This document shows positions 9,238 to 17,736 of a stretch of DNA of 64,000 nucleotides, one piece after another. Position 1 is the stretch's first letter, and the number at the start of each line of letters is the position of its first letter. The stretch covers positions 1,798,001 through 1,862,000 of the forward strand of contig NZ_CP041198.1 in the NCBI RefSeq assembly GCF_006517815.1. The letters are read 5' to 3'. This stretch comes from Pseudarthrobacter sp. NIBRBAC000502770 (GTDB lineage Bacteria; Actinomycetota; Actinomycetes; Actinomycetales; Micrococcaceae). The position numbers and the translations under genes are program-made. Under the pieces are notes generated by a model. That model was not told where the DNA came from and searched no databases. It saw only the letters and a program-made list of their open reading frames with translations.

Positions 9238-9252
9238 CCCCGGGCCGGAACA

Positions 9253-9294
9253 GGACCAATGGCTCTCCCCCGCACCCCTGTGGGGCCAGATACT
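9253..9294 (+). promoter_or_regulatory. Degenerate DosR-like box and -10 upstream of SHOCT gene
   Basis: GGACCAATGGCTCTC at 9253-9267 matches the box at about 11 of 15 positions. GATACT at 9289-9294 sits at the same 21-bp spacing as elsewhere. If real, transcription starts near 9301, which excludes the ATG at 9259 as the start of the next gene. Confidence 0.45.
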
Positions 9295-9348
9295 GGAACG
9301 GAAAGCGGGCGGCTGGCGTCCGCCTTCATGGGACCGGAGGTCGCGGAA

Positions 9349-9606
9349 GTGTACGGCTGGAACGATGGCATGGGCCTGTGGGGCTATGTCCTGATGAGCA
9401 TCAGCATGGTGGTGGTCTGGGGTGCGATCATTACCGGCATCGTGCTGCTGGCCCGTTCCCTGCGGGCACCCTCCCCCTACGGCGCCCATCCACAGCCCCC
9501 TCGGACGGCCGAGGACGTACTGGCCGAGCGCTTCGCCCGCGGGGAGATCGACGCCGCGGAATACCAAAACAGGTTGGCCGTCCTGCGCGGCCACCCGGGT
9601 CCCTGA
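9349..9606 (+). CDS. Small membrane protein with C-terminal SHOCT domain
   Basis: About 85 aa: one membrane helix (LMSISMVVVWGAIITGIVLLA) and a C-terminal SHOCT motif (AEDVLAERFARGEIDAAEYQNRLAVL), a short domain often found at ends of membrane proteins. Function unknown. I prefer the GTG at 9349 because GGAGG at 9336-9340 sits 8 bases upstream and a DosR-like promoter at 9253-9294 would start transcription near 9301. In-frame ATGs at 9259 and 9328 are alternatives without good ribosome sites. Probably a dormancy-island member. Confidence 0.72.
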   Translation: MYGWNDGMGLWGYVLMSISMVVVWGAIITGIVLLARSLRAPSPYGAHPQPPRTAEDVLAERFARGEIDAAEYQNRLAVLRGHPGP

Positions 9607-9647
9607 GACCGTCGTTCCCGCAGGCAAAAGGACAGTGGGCTGCAGCC

Positions 9648-9965
9648 ATGCCACTCTCTGAATTCGAGAAACGCGAACTCGACCTGATCAGCAATGCCTT
9701 GGAGTCGGAAGACCCCAGGCTGGCTGCCCTGCTCAACAAGGATGCCTTTGCCGTTTCGCTGCGTACCCGCTTCCGGCGCGGACTGGCCCTGGTTGCCGCG
9801 GGCGCGGCCGTCCTGATCCTGGGGCTGGTGGTCCGGGTCCCGCTGCTGGGTATCGCGGGGTTCGCGGTCATGAACGGGGCAGCCTACTGGGCCATCAAGG
9901 ACCTCCGCTGGTCCCTGCGCACCACCAACCGCCATGCCACCCAACTGGAAGGCAACAGCGAATAA
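9648..9965 (+). CDS. DUF3040 membrane protein
   Basis: 105 aa. The N-terminus MPLSEFEKRELDLISNALESEDPRLA is the DUF3040 signature of actinobacteria. Two hydrophobic segments follow (GLALVAAGAAVLILGLVV and a second near residues 72-90), giving a small two-helix membrane protein. Function unknown. It lies 41 bp after the SHOCT gene, probably in the same transcript, and converges on the minus-strand USP only 3 bp away. Confidence 0.85.
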   Translation: MPLSEFEKRELDLISNALESEDPRLAALLNKDAFAVSLRTRFRRGLALVAAGAAVLILGLVVRVPLLGIAGFAVMNGAAYWAIKDLRWSLRTTNRHATQLEGNSE

Positions 9966-9968
9966 GCG

Positions 9969-10469
9969 TCAGGGCGCGGCAGTGGAATGGGCCGCGCCGG
10001 CGTCAGCCTTGGCTCCGGCTTCCGGGGCGTGCACCACCAGCACCGGGCAGTAGGCATGGCTCACGCAGGCTGAACTGACCGAGCCGGGCACGAAGTTTCC
10101 GTGCCCCCGCCTCCCGACAATCAGCAGTGAGGCGTTTCGGCTCGCATCGATCAGTGCGGGGCCGGGCCTGCCGCGCACCAGGCGGGGGTGCACGAAGGAC
10201 GGCACCTCACCGAAAGCGTCCGCCAGCGTCTGTTGGAGTACCTGGTCGGCGGCATACTTGAAGCCCTCGATCCCCACGGCGAGGTACACCCCGTAGCCCG
10301 CTGGAACGTCCCAGCATGCCCAGGCTTCCACCGGTGCTGAGAGGGGCTCCGCCATGGCCCGGGCCACCCGCAGCGCTGCGACGGATGCCTCGGATCCGTC
10401 CACTCCCACAATGATCCTGGGACGCTGGCCGGAGCCGGGCACCGCCGCCCCGTTCCCATGTTCTGCCAC
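9969..10469 (-). CDS. Universal stress protein with shortened nucleotide loop
   Basis: 166 aa single-domain USP (IIVGVDGSEASVAALRVARAM). The start is GTG at 10467-10469 with a strong AGGAGG a few bases upstream. The loop reads GRRGHGNFVPGSVS, leaving only six residues between the second Gly and the GS pair where ATP-binding USPs have nine. The close relative at 7743 has the full nine. A three-codon in-frame deletion may have weakened or abolished ATP binding. Tail is Ala-rich. Its promoter at 10495-10536 fires away from dosR. Confidence 0.9.
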   Translation of the reverse strand: MAEHGNGAAVPGSGQRPRIIVGVDGSEASVAALRVARAMAEPLSAPVEAWACWDVPAGYGVYLAVGIEGFKYAADQVLQQTLADAFGEVPSFVHPRLVRGRPGPALIDASRNASLLIVGRRGHGNFVPGSVSSACVSHAYCPVLVVHAPEAGAKADAGAAHSTAAP

Positions 10470-10494
10470 GTTGCCTCCTGTTTTCTCCCACCCC

Positions 10495-10536
10495 AGCGTG
10501 GACCGGAAGGGGTGCGGAGAACAGGGCCAAAGGTCA
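10495..10536 (-). promoter_or_regulatory. DosR-like box and -10 for the minus-strand USP
   Basis: Reading the minus strand, box TGACCTTTGGCCCTG (10536 to 10522) is followed after 21 bp by CACGCT (10500 to 10495). Predicted start near 10488, a leader of about 19 nt carrying the Shine-Dalgarno. Confidence 0.7.
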
Positions 10537-10597
10537 TCACGGCGGAACGCTGCTGTGGTGCCGGCCGCAGCCGCGGCGGCGACCTGCGGGGCCGGCC

Positions 10598-10639
10598 GGA
10601 CTTTGGTCCCTTCCCGCGCACCGCTGCGCAGGGAACAAT
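10598..10639 (+). promoter_or_regulatory. DosR-like box and -10 of dosR (autoregulation)
   Basis: GGACTTTGGTCCCTT at 10598-10612 is the copy most like the mycobacterial GGGACTTNAGTCCC box. AACAAT follows at 10634-10639 with the standard 21-bp gap. Predicted start near 10646. This suggests that the regulator activates its own gene. Confidence 0.7.
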
Positions 10640-10708
10640 GGGACCAGGCCCTTCCCGGGGGCCGCCCCGCGCAGGCGGGTTGAATCGTGGAGATTGTGGG
10701 AGCGTTCG

Positions 10709-11389
10709 GTGCAGATGCATGAGACTGGGGCTGATGAAGCGGCGGGATCTCCCGGGCAGGTCCGTGTGTTCATCCTTGATGACCACGAACTCGTCCGGCA
10801 GGGGCTGAAGGACCTGTTGGAGGGCGAAGGGTTCCTCGTGGTGGGCGAGAGCGGGTCCGCAGCAGAAGCCACGCGGCGCATCCCCGCGCTGCACCCGGAC
10901 ATCGCCATCCTCGACGGCCGGCTTCCGGACGGCACCGGGATCGAGGTCTGCCGGGATGTGCGCTCGCTTGATCCCCGCCTGCGCTGCCTGATCCTCACCA
11001 GCTACGACGACGAACAGGCCCTCCGGGGAGCGGTCCTGGCCGGCGCATCCGGGTACATCCTGAAGCAGATCAGGAGTGATGACCTCCTGGCCGGAATCCG
11101 GAGGGCTGCTGCCGGTGAGTCACTCTTTGATCCGGGAGTTGAGCAGCAGATCATTGCGGGCCTGTCCACGGCGCCTACCGACCCCCGGCTGGACGGCTTG
11201 AGCGCGCAGGAGAAGAAGGTCCTGGCCCTGATCGGCCAGGGGCTGACCAACCGCCAAATCGGCGATGACCTGTTCCTGGCCGAAAAAACCGTCAAGAACT
11301 ACGTTTCGTCCATCCTGGCCAAACTGGGCTTCGAGCGCCGGACGCAGGCAGCAGTCTTCGTCACCAGGAGTTCCACGGACCCTGCCTGA
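10709..11389 (+). CDS. dosR: DosR/DevR-like response regulator (NarL family)
   Basis: About 226 aa: receiver domain then LuxR-type HTH. Phospho-acceptor Asp69 lies in AILDGRLPDGTGIEVCRD, with acidic DD at 24-25, Thr97 (LILTSY) and Lys119 (AGASGYILK). The HTH region GLTNRQIGDDLFLAEKTVKNYVSSILAKLGFERRTQAAVF is nearly identical in pattern to M. tuberculosis DosR. In mycobacteria DosR switches on the dormancy regulon in low oxygen, NO or CO. GTG at 10709 is chosen because GGGAG lies 6 bases upstream; ATG 10715 is possible. It has its own box upstream and is tail-to-tail with the dosS-like kinase, 15 bp apart. Confidence 0.93.
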   Translation: MQMHETGADEAAGSPGQVRVFILDDHELVRQGLKDLLEGEGFLVVGESGSAAEATRRIPALHPDIAILDGRLPDGTGIEVCRDVRSLDPRLRCLILTSYDDEQALRGAVLAGASGYILKQIRSDDLLAGIRRAAAGESLFDPGVEQQIIAGLSTAPTDPRLDGLSAQEKKVLALIGQGLTNRQIGDDLFLAEKTVKNYVSSILAKLGFERRTQAAVFVTRSSTDPA

Positions 11390-11404
11390 CGCCGCCGCCT
11401 GGGG

Positions 11405-13138
<1,734 letters not shown>

Positions 13139-13281
13139 CTAAGTGTCCGAAACGGAAGTGCCGGCCTCCGCCCCCAATTCCGCCTTCACATGAGCATGAA
13201 GACGCTTCTCCTCCAATGGTAGGAGAGCAGGGCGAAAAATACCCTCAGTAGTCTTGGTATCGGCCCCCGGCCCGTTGGGCG

Positions 13282-13323
13282 GGACCTTCTTCCCTAGCCG
13301 CGGCGGCCCCACCGCCCTAGGCT
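13282..13323 (+). promoter_or_regulatory. DosR-like box and leaderless -10 for PPOX-USP-ATPase-hsp20 unit
   Basis: GGACCTTCTTCCCTA at 13282-13296, then TAGGCT at 13318-13323 after 21 bp, then six bases and the ATG at 13330. Transcription should start on the ATG itself. Confidence 0.7.
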
Positions 13324-13329
13324 ACGGCC

Positions 13330-13788
13330 ATGAACAGCGCAGCGACAGAACCGGAAATCAAGGAACTCGGCGTCCACGACTGCTGGCGGTACCTCCGATC
13401 CACGTCCCTTTGCAGGATCGCCTTCACCGACGGGGGCGGGGTGGAAAACTACCCCGTGAACTTTGTCCCCACTAACGGCACGCTGCTCATCCGTACCGGC
13501 GAAGGAACAAAGCTGGCCTCCCTTCCGGACCGGAAGGCGGTGGCCGTCGAAGCGGACGGAATGAACCAGTACGGCACCATCGCCTGGAGCGTCATCCTGA
13601 AGGGCCATGCCATGGTGGTGTCCGACGACGAGGAAATCAGGGACGCCATGGAGGCGGGCCTGTCCCCGTGGCAGCCGGGCCGGAAAAACGTCCTGGTCCG
13701 GATCACGCCGGAGGACATCAACGGCCGCCGGTTCGTCATCTCCGCCCCAACCCATTGGTGGCCGCCCCGGGAGCCCGCCGCAGACTAG
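13330..13788 (+). CDS. Pyridoxamine-5'-phosphate-oxidase-family flavin protein
   Basis: 152 aa split-beta-barrel protein (PPOX/FMN-binding family). Typical features are CWRYLRSTSLCRIAFTDGG, the strand NYPVNFVPTNGTLLIRTGEGTK and SVILKGHAMVVSDDEE. Such proteins bind FMN, F420 or heme; the cofactor cannot be fixed from sequence. PPOX-like proteins also occur in the mycobacterial DosR regulon. The mRNA is predicted to be leaderless, and no Shine-Dalgarno is seen. First gene of a unit with a tandem USP (54 bp downstream), a P-type ATPase and hsp20. Confidence 0.88.
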   Translation: MNSAATEPEIKELGVHDCWRYLRSTSLCRIAFTDGGGVENYPVNFVPTNGTLLIRTGEGTKLASLPDRKAVAVEADGMNQYGTIAWSVILKGHAMVVSDDEEIRDAMEAGLSPWQPGRKNVLVRITPEDINGRRFVISAPTHWWPPREPAAD

Positions 13789-13842
13789 GCCATGCAGCCC
13801 CACCCCTCACCACTCACGAAGAACCAGCAAAGGATGGTCCCC

Positions 13843-14706
13843 ATGGCACCTGCCAAGCCAATCGCCGTCGGCATCTCAGAAACTTCCGCGGCCAATGCTG
13901 CCCTGATGTGGGCAGCTGCCCGGGCCAACCGGCTCCACTGCCCGCTCGCCGTCGTGAACGTTGTTGACGACCGTTGGATGGCAGCAGAAGTCCTGCCGTA
14001 CCTGGAAGTCCTGCGTGAATCCGGCCTTGGGCTGCTGAAGGAGGCCGGCGAAAAGGCCACCGCCGCCCAACCGGGCCTGGAGGTCTCGCTGCAGCTCCTC
14101 GAAGGCGGCGTGGGGGCTGCACTGGGTGATTATTCCAAGAATGCCTCCATGCTTGTCATCGGGACCAGCGGGCACAACCGCGGCGCCCTGACGGACCGGG
14201 CGCTCCAGGCGGCTGCAACGGCCGAGTGCCCCGTGGCCGTCATCGGCGACGGCCAGTCGGAGGGCCGCGGCATCCTGGTCGGCGTGGACGGGTCACGGGA
14301 GGCAACCCAGGCAGTAGCGTTTGCGGCCGCCGAAGCTGACGCGCTGGGCGAGGAGCTGACCATTCTCTACGCTTTCACCGGCCCCAACCGGTGGATCGCT
14401 GCAGGACTCCCGCAGAGCAGCTTCGCCACCCATGTGGTCGAGGAGGAACGGATCGTGCTGTCCGAAACAGAAGCCGGCCTCCGGCAGGACTATCCGGACC
14501 TCGCGGTACACACCGTCATGGAAACCGTGCTGGAACCGGCGGACGCCCTGCTGCGCGCTGCCGCCGGCGCCCGGCTGCTGGTCCTGGGAAGCCGCGGAAA
14601 AGGTGCCTTCGGGAGGTTCGTCCTGGGGTCCACGGCGCATGCCGTGCTCACCCAACCACCGTGCCCCACCGTGATCACCCGGATGCACAAGCAACACGAC
14701 GGCTGA
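13843..14706 (+). CDS. Universal stress protein, two USP domains
   Basis: 287 aa tandem USP, paralogue of the gene at 5317. The first domain (KPIAVGISETSAANAAL) has a degenerate loop (IGTSGHNRGALTDRAL). The second (ILVGVDGSREATQAVAF) has a complete G-x2-G-x9-G-S motif in GSRGKGAFGRFVLGSTA. The ATG at 13843 is chosen because AAGGA at 13830-13834 lies 8 bases upstream; the ATG at 13834 overlaps that site. Lies in the PPOX-USP-ATPase-hsp20 unit. Confidence 0.92.
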   Translation: MAPAKPIAVGISETSAANAALMWAAARANRLHCPLAVVNVVDDRWMAAEVLPYLEVLRESGLGLLKEAGEKATAAQPGLEVSLQLLEGGVGAALGDYSKNASMLVIGTSGHNRGALTDRALQAAATAECPVAVIGDGQSEGRGILVGVDGSREATQAVAFAAAEADALGEELTILYAFTGPNRWIAAGLPQSSFATHVVEEERIVLSETEAGLRQDYPDLAVHTVMETVLEPADALLRAAAGARLLVLGSRGKGAFGRFVLGSTAHAVLTQPPCPTVITRMHKQHDG

Positions 14707-14775
14707 CCGGGCCTGCCGCCTGGCCGCACGATGCCGATACCTGCGGACCCCAGCCCACCGCGCCCGGGAGTGGAC

Positions 14776-17250
14776 ATGCGCCGTTCCCGGGACGGGCTCT
14801 CCACCGCCGAAGTAGGTGAGCGGACCGCTGCCGGGCGCGTCAACAGTGTGCCGACGGCAACCAGCAGGAGTGCCGGCGAGATCATCCAGGCGAATGTGTT
14901 CACCCTCTTCAATGCGGTGGTGGGAGGGTGTTTCATCCTGCTGCTGGTTTTGGGCCAGTGGCGGGACGCGCTCTTCGGCCTGTCAGCAGTCAGCAACTCA
15001 CTGATCGGCATTATCCAGGAGTACCGGGCCAAGCGGTCCCTCGACCAGCTGGCCATATTGCAGGCAGCCAGGAACATGGTGGTCCGGAACGGTGCCCGGG
15101 AAGTCATCTCCTCGGAAGATCTGGTTCCTGATGACCTCGTTTTGCTCAATGCCGGAGACCAGGTCACGGCAGACCTGTTGCTCATCGGCAACAGCCCGCT
15201 CGAAGTTGACGAGTCCCTGCTGACCGGCGAATCCGAGCCCGTCCCCAAACAGGACGGGGCCGTCCTGCTGTCCGGTTCACTGATCCTCGCGGGAAACGGG
15301 CAAGCCACCGTGCTCCGGGTTGGACCTGAAACGTCCGCTTACCGGCTGGCCGCCGAGGCACGGCGGTTCTCCCTGGTCACGTCGGAGATCCGCAGGAGCC
15401 TGGAGAAGGTCTTCACCGTCATCACCTGGCTGCTCCTGCCCGTTGCCTTGCTGCTCACTAATGCGCAGATGCAGGACCAGGGCGGTTGGGGCGGAGCGAT
15501 GGGATCGGGACGGTGGGTACCGGCGGTCGTGGGAGCCGTCGCCGGCATCATGGCCATGATTCCCCTGGGGCTCCTCCTGATGACCAGCGTGGCGTTTGCC
15601 GTGGGCGGGCTTCGGCTTGCCCGCCAGAAAGTCCTGATCCAGGAACTCGCCGCCGTGGAAGTACTGGCACGGGTGGACGTCCTCTGCCTGGATAAAACGG
15701 GCACACTGTCCTCCGGCTCCATGGTCTTCGATGCCGTCCACCACACCGGGGACGTCTGCCCACCCGGGTGGCGGCGGGCGGTGGAATGGTTTGGCGCAAG
15801 CCCGGACGCGAGCAGTACCGCTGCGGCGATCGGGGCAGCCTTTCCTGCCGAGATTCCGCTCACGGAGCAGGATTCAGTCCCGTTCTCCTCCGCCCGGAAG
15901 TGGAGTTCGGTGACGTTCGCGCCGGAATCCGCCGCTCCCGGAACGTGGGTCCTCGGAGCCCCCGACTCGGTGCTCGGCTCCCCTGGCTGCGGCAAGGTGC
16001 ACGGCATGGCGGTGGCCCTCGCATCCACCGGGCTGAGGACGCTGGCACTGGCACATCTCCCGGGACCGCTGCCGCCGGATGCCGCAGGGACTGACCTGCC
16101 GCCGGAGCTGGTGCCGGTCCTGCTGCTCACCTTCCGTGAGAGCATTCGTGCCGACGCCGCGGCAACGCTGGATTACTTCCGCCGGCAGGGGGTTACCGTC
16201 AAGATCATCTCCGGTGACGATCCCCGGACGGTGGCAGCGCTGGCCCGCGGGGTGGGCTTTGGAACCGGGACTGCCTACGACGCACGGACGCTTCCCGGCG
16301 ATCCGCTCCTGCTGGAGGAAGTCGTCGAGTCCCAAGACCTCTTCGGAAGTGTGACGCCATCCCAGAAGCGGGACCTGGTCCAGGCCCTGAAGCGACGGGG
16401 ACATACCGTGGCAATGACCGGGGACGGAGTGAACGACGTCCTGGCCCTCAAGGAGGCGGACCTGGGAATCGCCATGGACTCGGCGTCGCCTGCGACCAAG
16501 GCCGTGGCACGTATGGTCCTCCTCGACGGGCGTTTCGAAAGGCTGCCCGCTGTAGTGGACGAGGGACGCCGCGCCATCAGCAACATCGAACGCGTCTCCC
16601 TGGTCTTCCTGAGCAAGACCGTCTACGCAACGGTCATCTCCGTGGTCACCGGCATCCTGTTACTGGCCTTTCCGTTCCTGCCGCGCCAGCTTTCCGCCCT
16701 GGACGGCCTGACCATCGGCCTGCCGGCGTTCTTCCTGGCCCTGCAGCCAGGCGGCCAGCGCTACGCCGCCGGGTTCCTGCGGCGTTCCCTGACCTTCGCG
16801 GTCCCGGCAGGAACCTGCACGGCCCTGTGCGTCCTGGCGGTCAGCGCATATGGGCAGTTATGGGGCGGACACAGCCTTGCGTCCGCGCAGTCTGCGGCCA
16901 CCATAACCCTGGGACTGGTGGCGGCGTGGATCCTGGTGATGGCATCGCGCCCCCTCAACTGGACCAAGGTGCTGATCCTCGCCGGGATGTACGCGGGACT
17001 GGTCCTGTTGTTCAGCCTCCCATTGACGCAGGACTTCTTCCGGGTGGAGTGGCCGCCCTCCGGACTCCTTGCCGTGTCCGTTGCGGTTGCGGTTGCCGGG
17101 TGCCTGGCCATCGAAATTGTTGGCCGTTTCACCCGCCGGCCGTCCACGCCTGCCCGCGGAACAGGGCTGGGACCTTTGGCTCTGGAACCGGATTCCCGGG
17201 AAGGGGATGGTGGAACTGCCGGGCAACGCGATGGACCGGCATCCACCTGA
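14776..17250 (+). CDS. CtpE-like P-type ATPase lacking the TM4 glutamate
   Basis: 824 aa P-type ATPase most like mycobacterial CtpE, a calcium-associated pump. Present are the actuator loop LLTGESEPVPK, phosphorylation site CLDKTGTL (Asp306), and the hinge MTGDGVNDVLALKEADLGIAM. The N-terminus LSTAEVGERTAAGRVNSVP aligns with CtpE, and GGGAG five bases before the ATG at 14776 supports that start; an in-frame ATG at 14731 lacks one. TM4 reads MIPLGLLLMTS: the usual PEGL glutamate is Leu264, so ion coordination must differ. It sits 69 bp after the USP and 13 bp before hsp20. Confidence 0.88.
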   Translation: MRRSRDGLSTAEVGERTAAGRVNSVPTATSRSAGEIIQANVFTLFNAVVGGCFILLLVLGQWRDALFGLSAVSNSLIGIIQEYRAKRSLDQLAILQAARNMVVRNGAREVISSEDLVPDDLVLLNAGDQVTADLLLIGNSPLEVDESLLTGESEPVPKQDGAVLLSGSLILAGNGQATVLRVGPETSAYRLAAEARRFSLVTSEIRRSLEKVFTVITWLLLPVALLLTNAQMQDQGGWGGAMGSGRWVPAVVGAVAGIMAMIPLGLLLMTSVAFAVGGLRLARQKVLIQELAAVEVLARVDVLCLDKTGTLSSGSMVFDAVHHTGDVCPPGWRRAVEWFGASPDASSTAAAIGAAFPAEIPLTEQDSVPFSSARKWSSVTFAPESAAPGTWVLGAPDSVLGSPGCGKVHGMAVALASTGLRTLALAHLPGPLPPDAAGTDLPPELVPVLLLTFRESIRADAAATLDYFRRQGVTVKIISGDDPRTVAALARGVGFGTGTAYDARTLPGDPLLLEEVVESQDLFGSVTPSQKRDLVQALKRRGHTVAMTGDGVNDVLALKEADLGIAMDSASPATKAVARMVLLDGRFERLPAVVDEGRRAISNIERVSLVFLSKTVYATVISVVTGILLLAFPFLPRQLSALDGLTIGLPAFFLALQPGGQRYAAGFLRRSLTFAVPAGTCTALCVLAVSAYGQLWGGHSLASAQSAATITLGLVAAWILVMASRPLNWTKVLILAGMYAGLVLLFSLPLTQDFFRVEWPPSGLLAVSVAVAVAGCLAIEIVGRFTRRPSTPARGTGLGPLALEPDSREGDGGTAGQRDGPAST

Positions 17251-17263
17251 GCAGGAGACAACA

Positions 17264-17686
17264 ATGAATGACCTGATGAAATGGTTCGACAACCGCCGCT
17301 CCCCCATGGACGTCATCGAACGCCTTTTTGAAGGCGATGTGGGGACGTCCGCCATCCGGGTTGAAGAGATGGTGGACGGCAATACGCTGGTGGTGCGCGC
17401 CGAACTGCCCGGCGTCGATCCGGAGAAGGACGTGGACGTGACGGTCACCGACGGCGTCCTGACGATCAAAGGCGAACGGCAGGAAAAGAAGGAACACAAG
17501 GACAAGGACAGCTACCGTTCCGAGTTCCGCTACGGTTCGTTTGTCCGGCGGATTCCCCTCCCAAGTGGAGTTCAGCAGGGCGACATAACGGCATCGTACA
17601 AGGATGGAGTCCTTGAAGTCCGGGCGCCAATGCCGGACCAGGGACAGGCAGCCGCGGCGTCGAAGATCCCCATTAGCCGGGGTTAG
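17264..17686 (+). CDS. Hsp20 / alpha-crystallin small heat-shock protein
   Basis: 140 aa. The alpha-crystallin domain runs from about 35 to 125: VVRAELPGVDPEKDVDVTVTDGVLTIKGER, then YGSFVRRIPLP and the GVLEVRAP strand. A C-terminal KIPI supplies the I-x-I anchor used in oligomer assembly. It is an ATP-independent holdase for unfolding proteins. HspX/Acr, of the same family, is the hallmark product of the mycobacterial DosR regulon. AGGAG at 17253-17257 precedes the ATG. Last gene of the unit, followed by a strong terminator. Confidence 0.95.
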   Translation: MNDLMKWFDNRRSPMDVIERLFEGDVGTSAIRVEEMVDGNTLVVRAELPGVDPEKDVDVTVTDGVLTIKGERQEKKEHKDKDSYRSEFRYGSFVRRIPLPSGVQQGDITASYKDGVLEVRAPMPDQGQAAAASKIPISRG

Positions 17687-17709
17687 GAACAGCCAGGTTA
17701 CGACGCCGG

Positions 17710-17734
17710 TGCCTGGCCCTGTGAGGGCCAGGCA
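17710..17734. terminator. Bidirectional terminator between hsp20 and ppsA
   Basis: Perfect 11-bp stem (17710-17720 with 17724-17734) with a 3-base loop, followed by TTTATT on the plus strand. It sits between two convergent genes and can end both. Confidence 0.85.
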
Positions 17735-17736
17735 GT

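Noticed and set aside
9235..9249. TGACCCCGGGCCGGA as another DosR-like box
   Set aside because: Mismatches in the centre and the 3' arm, and no hexamer at the standard distance; the site at 9253 fits better.
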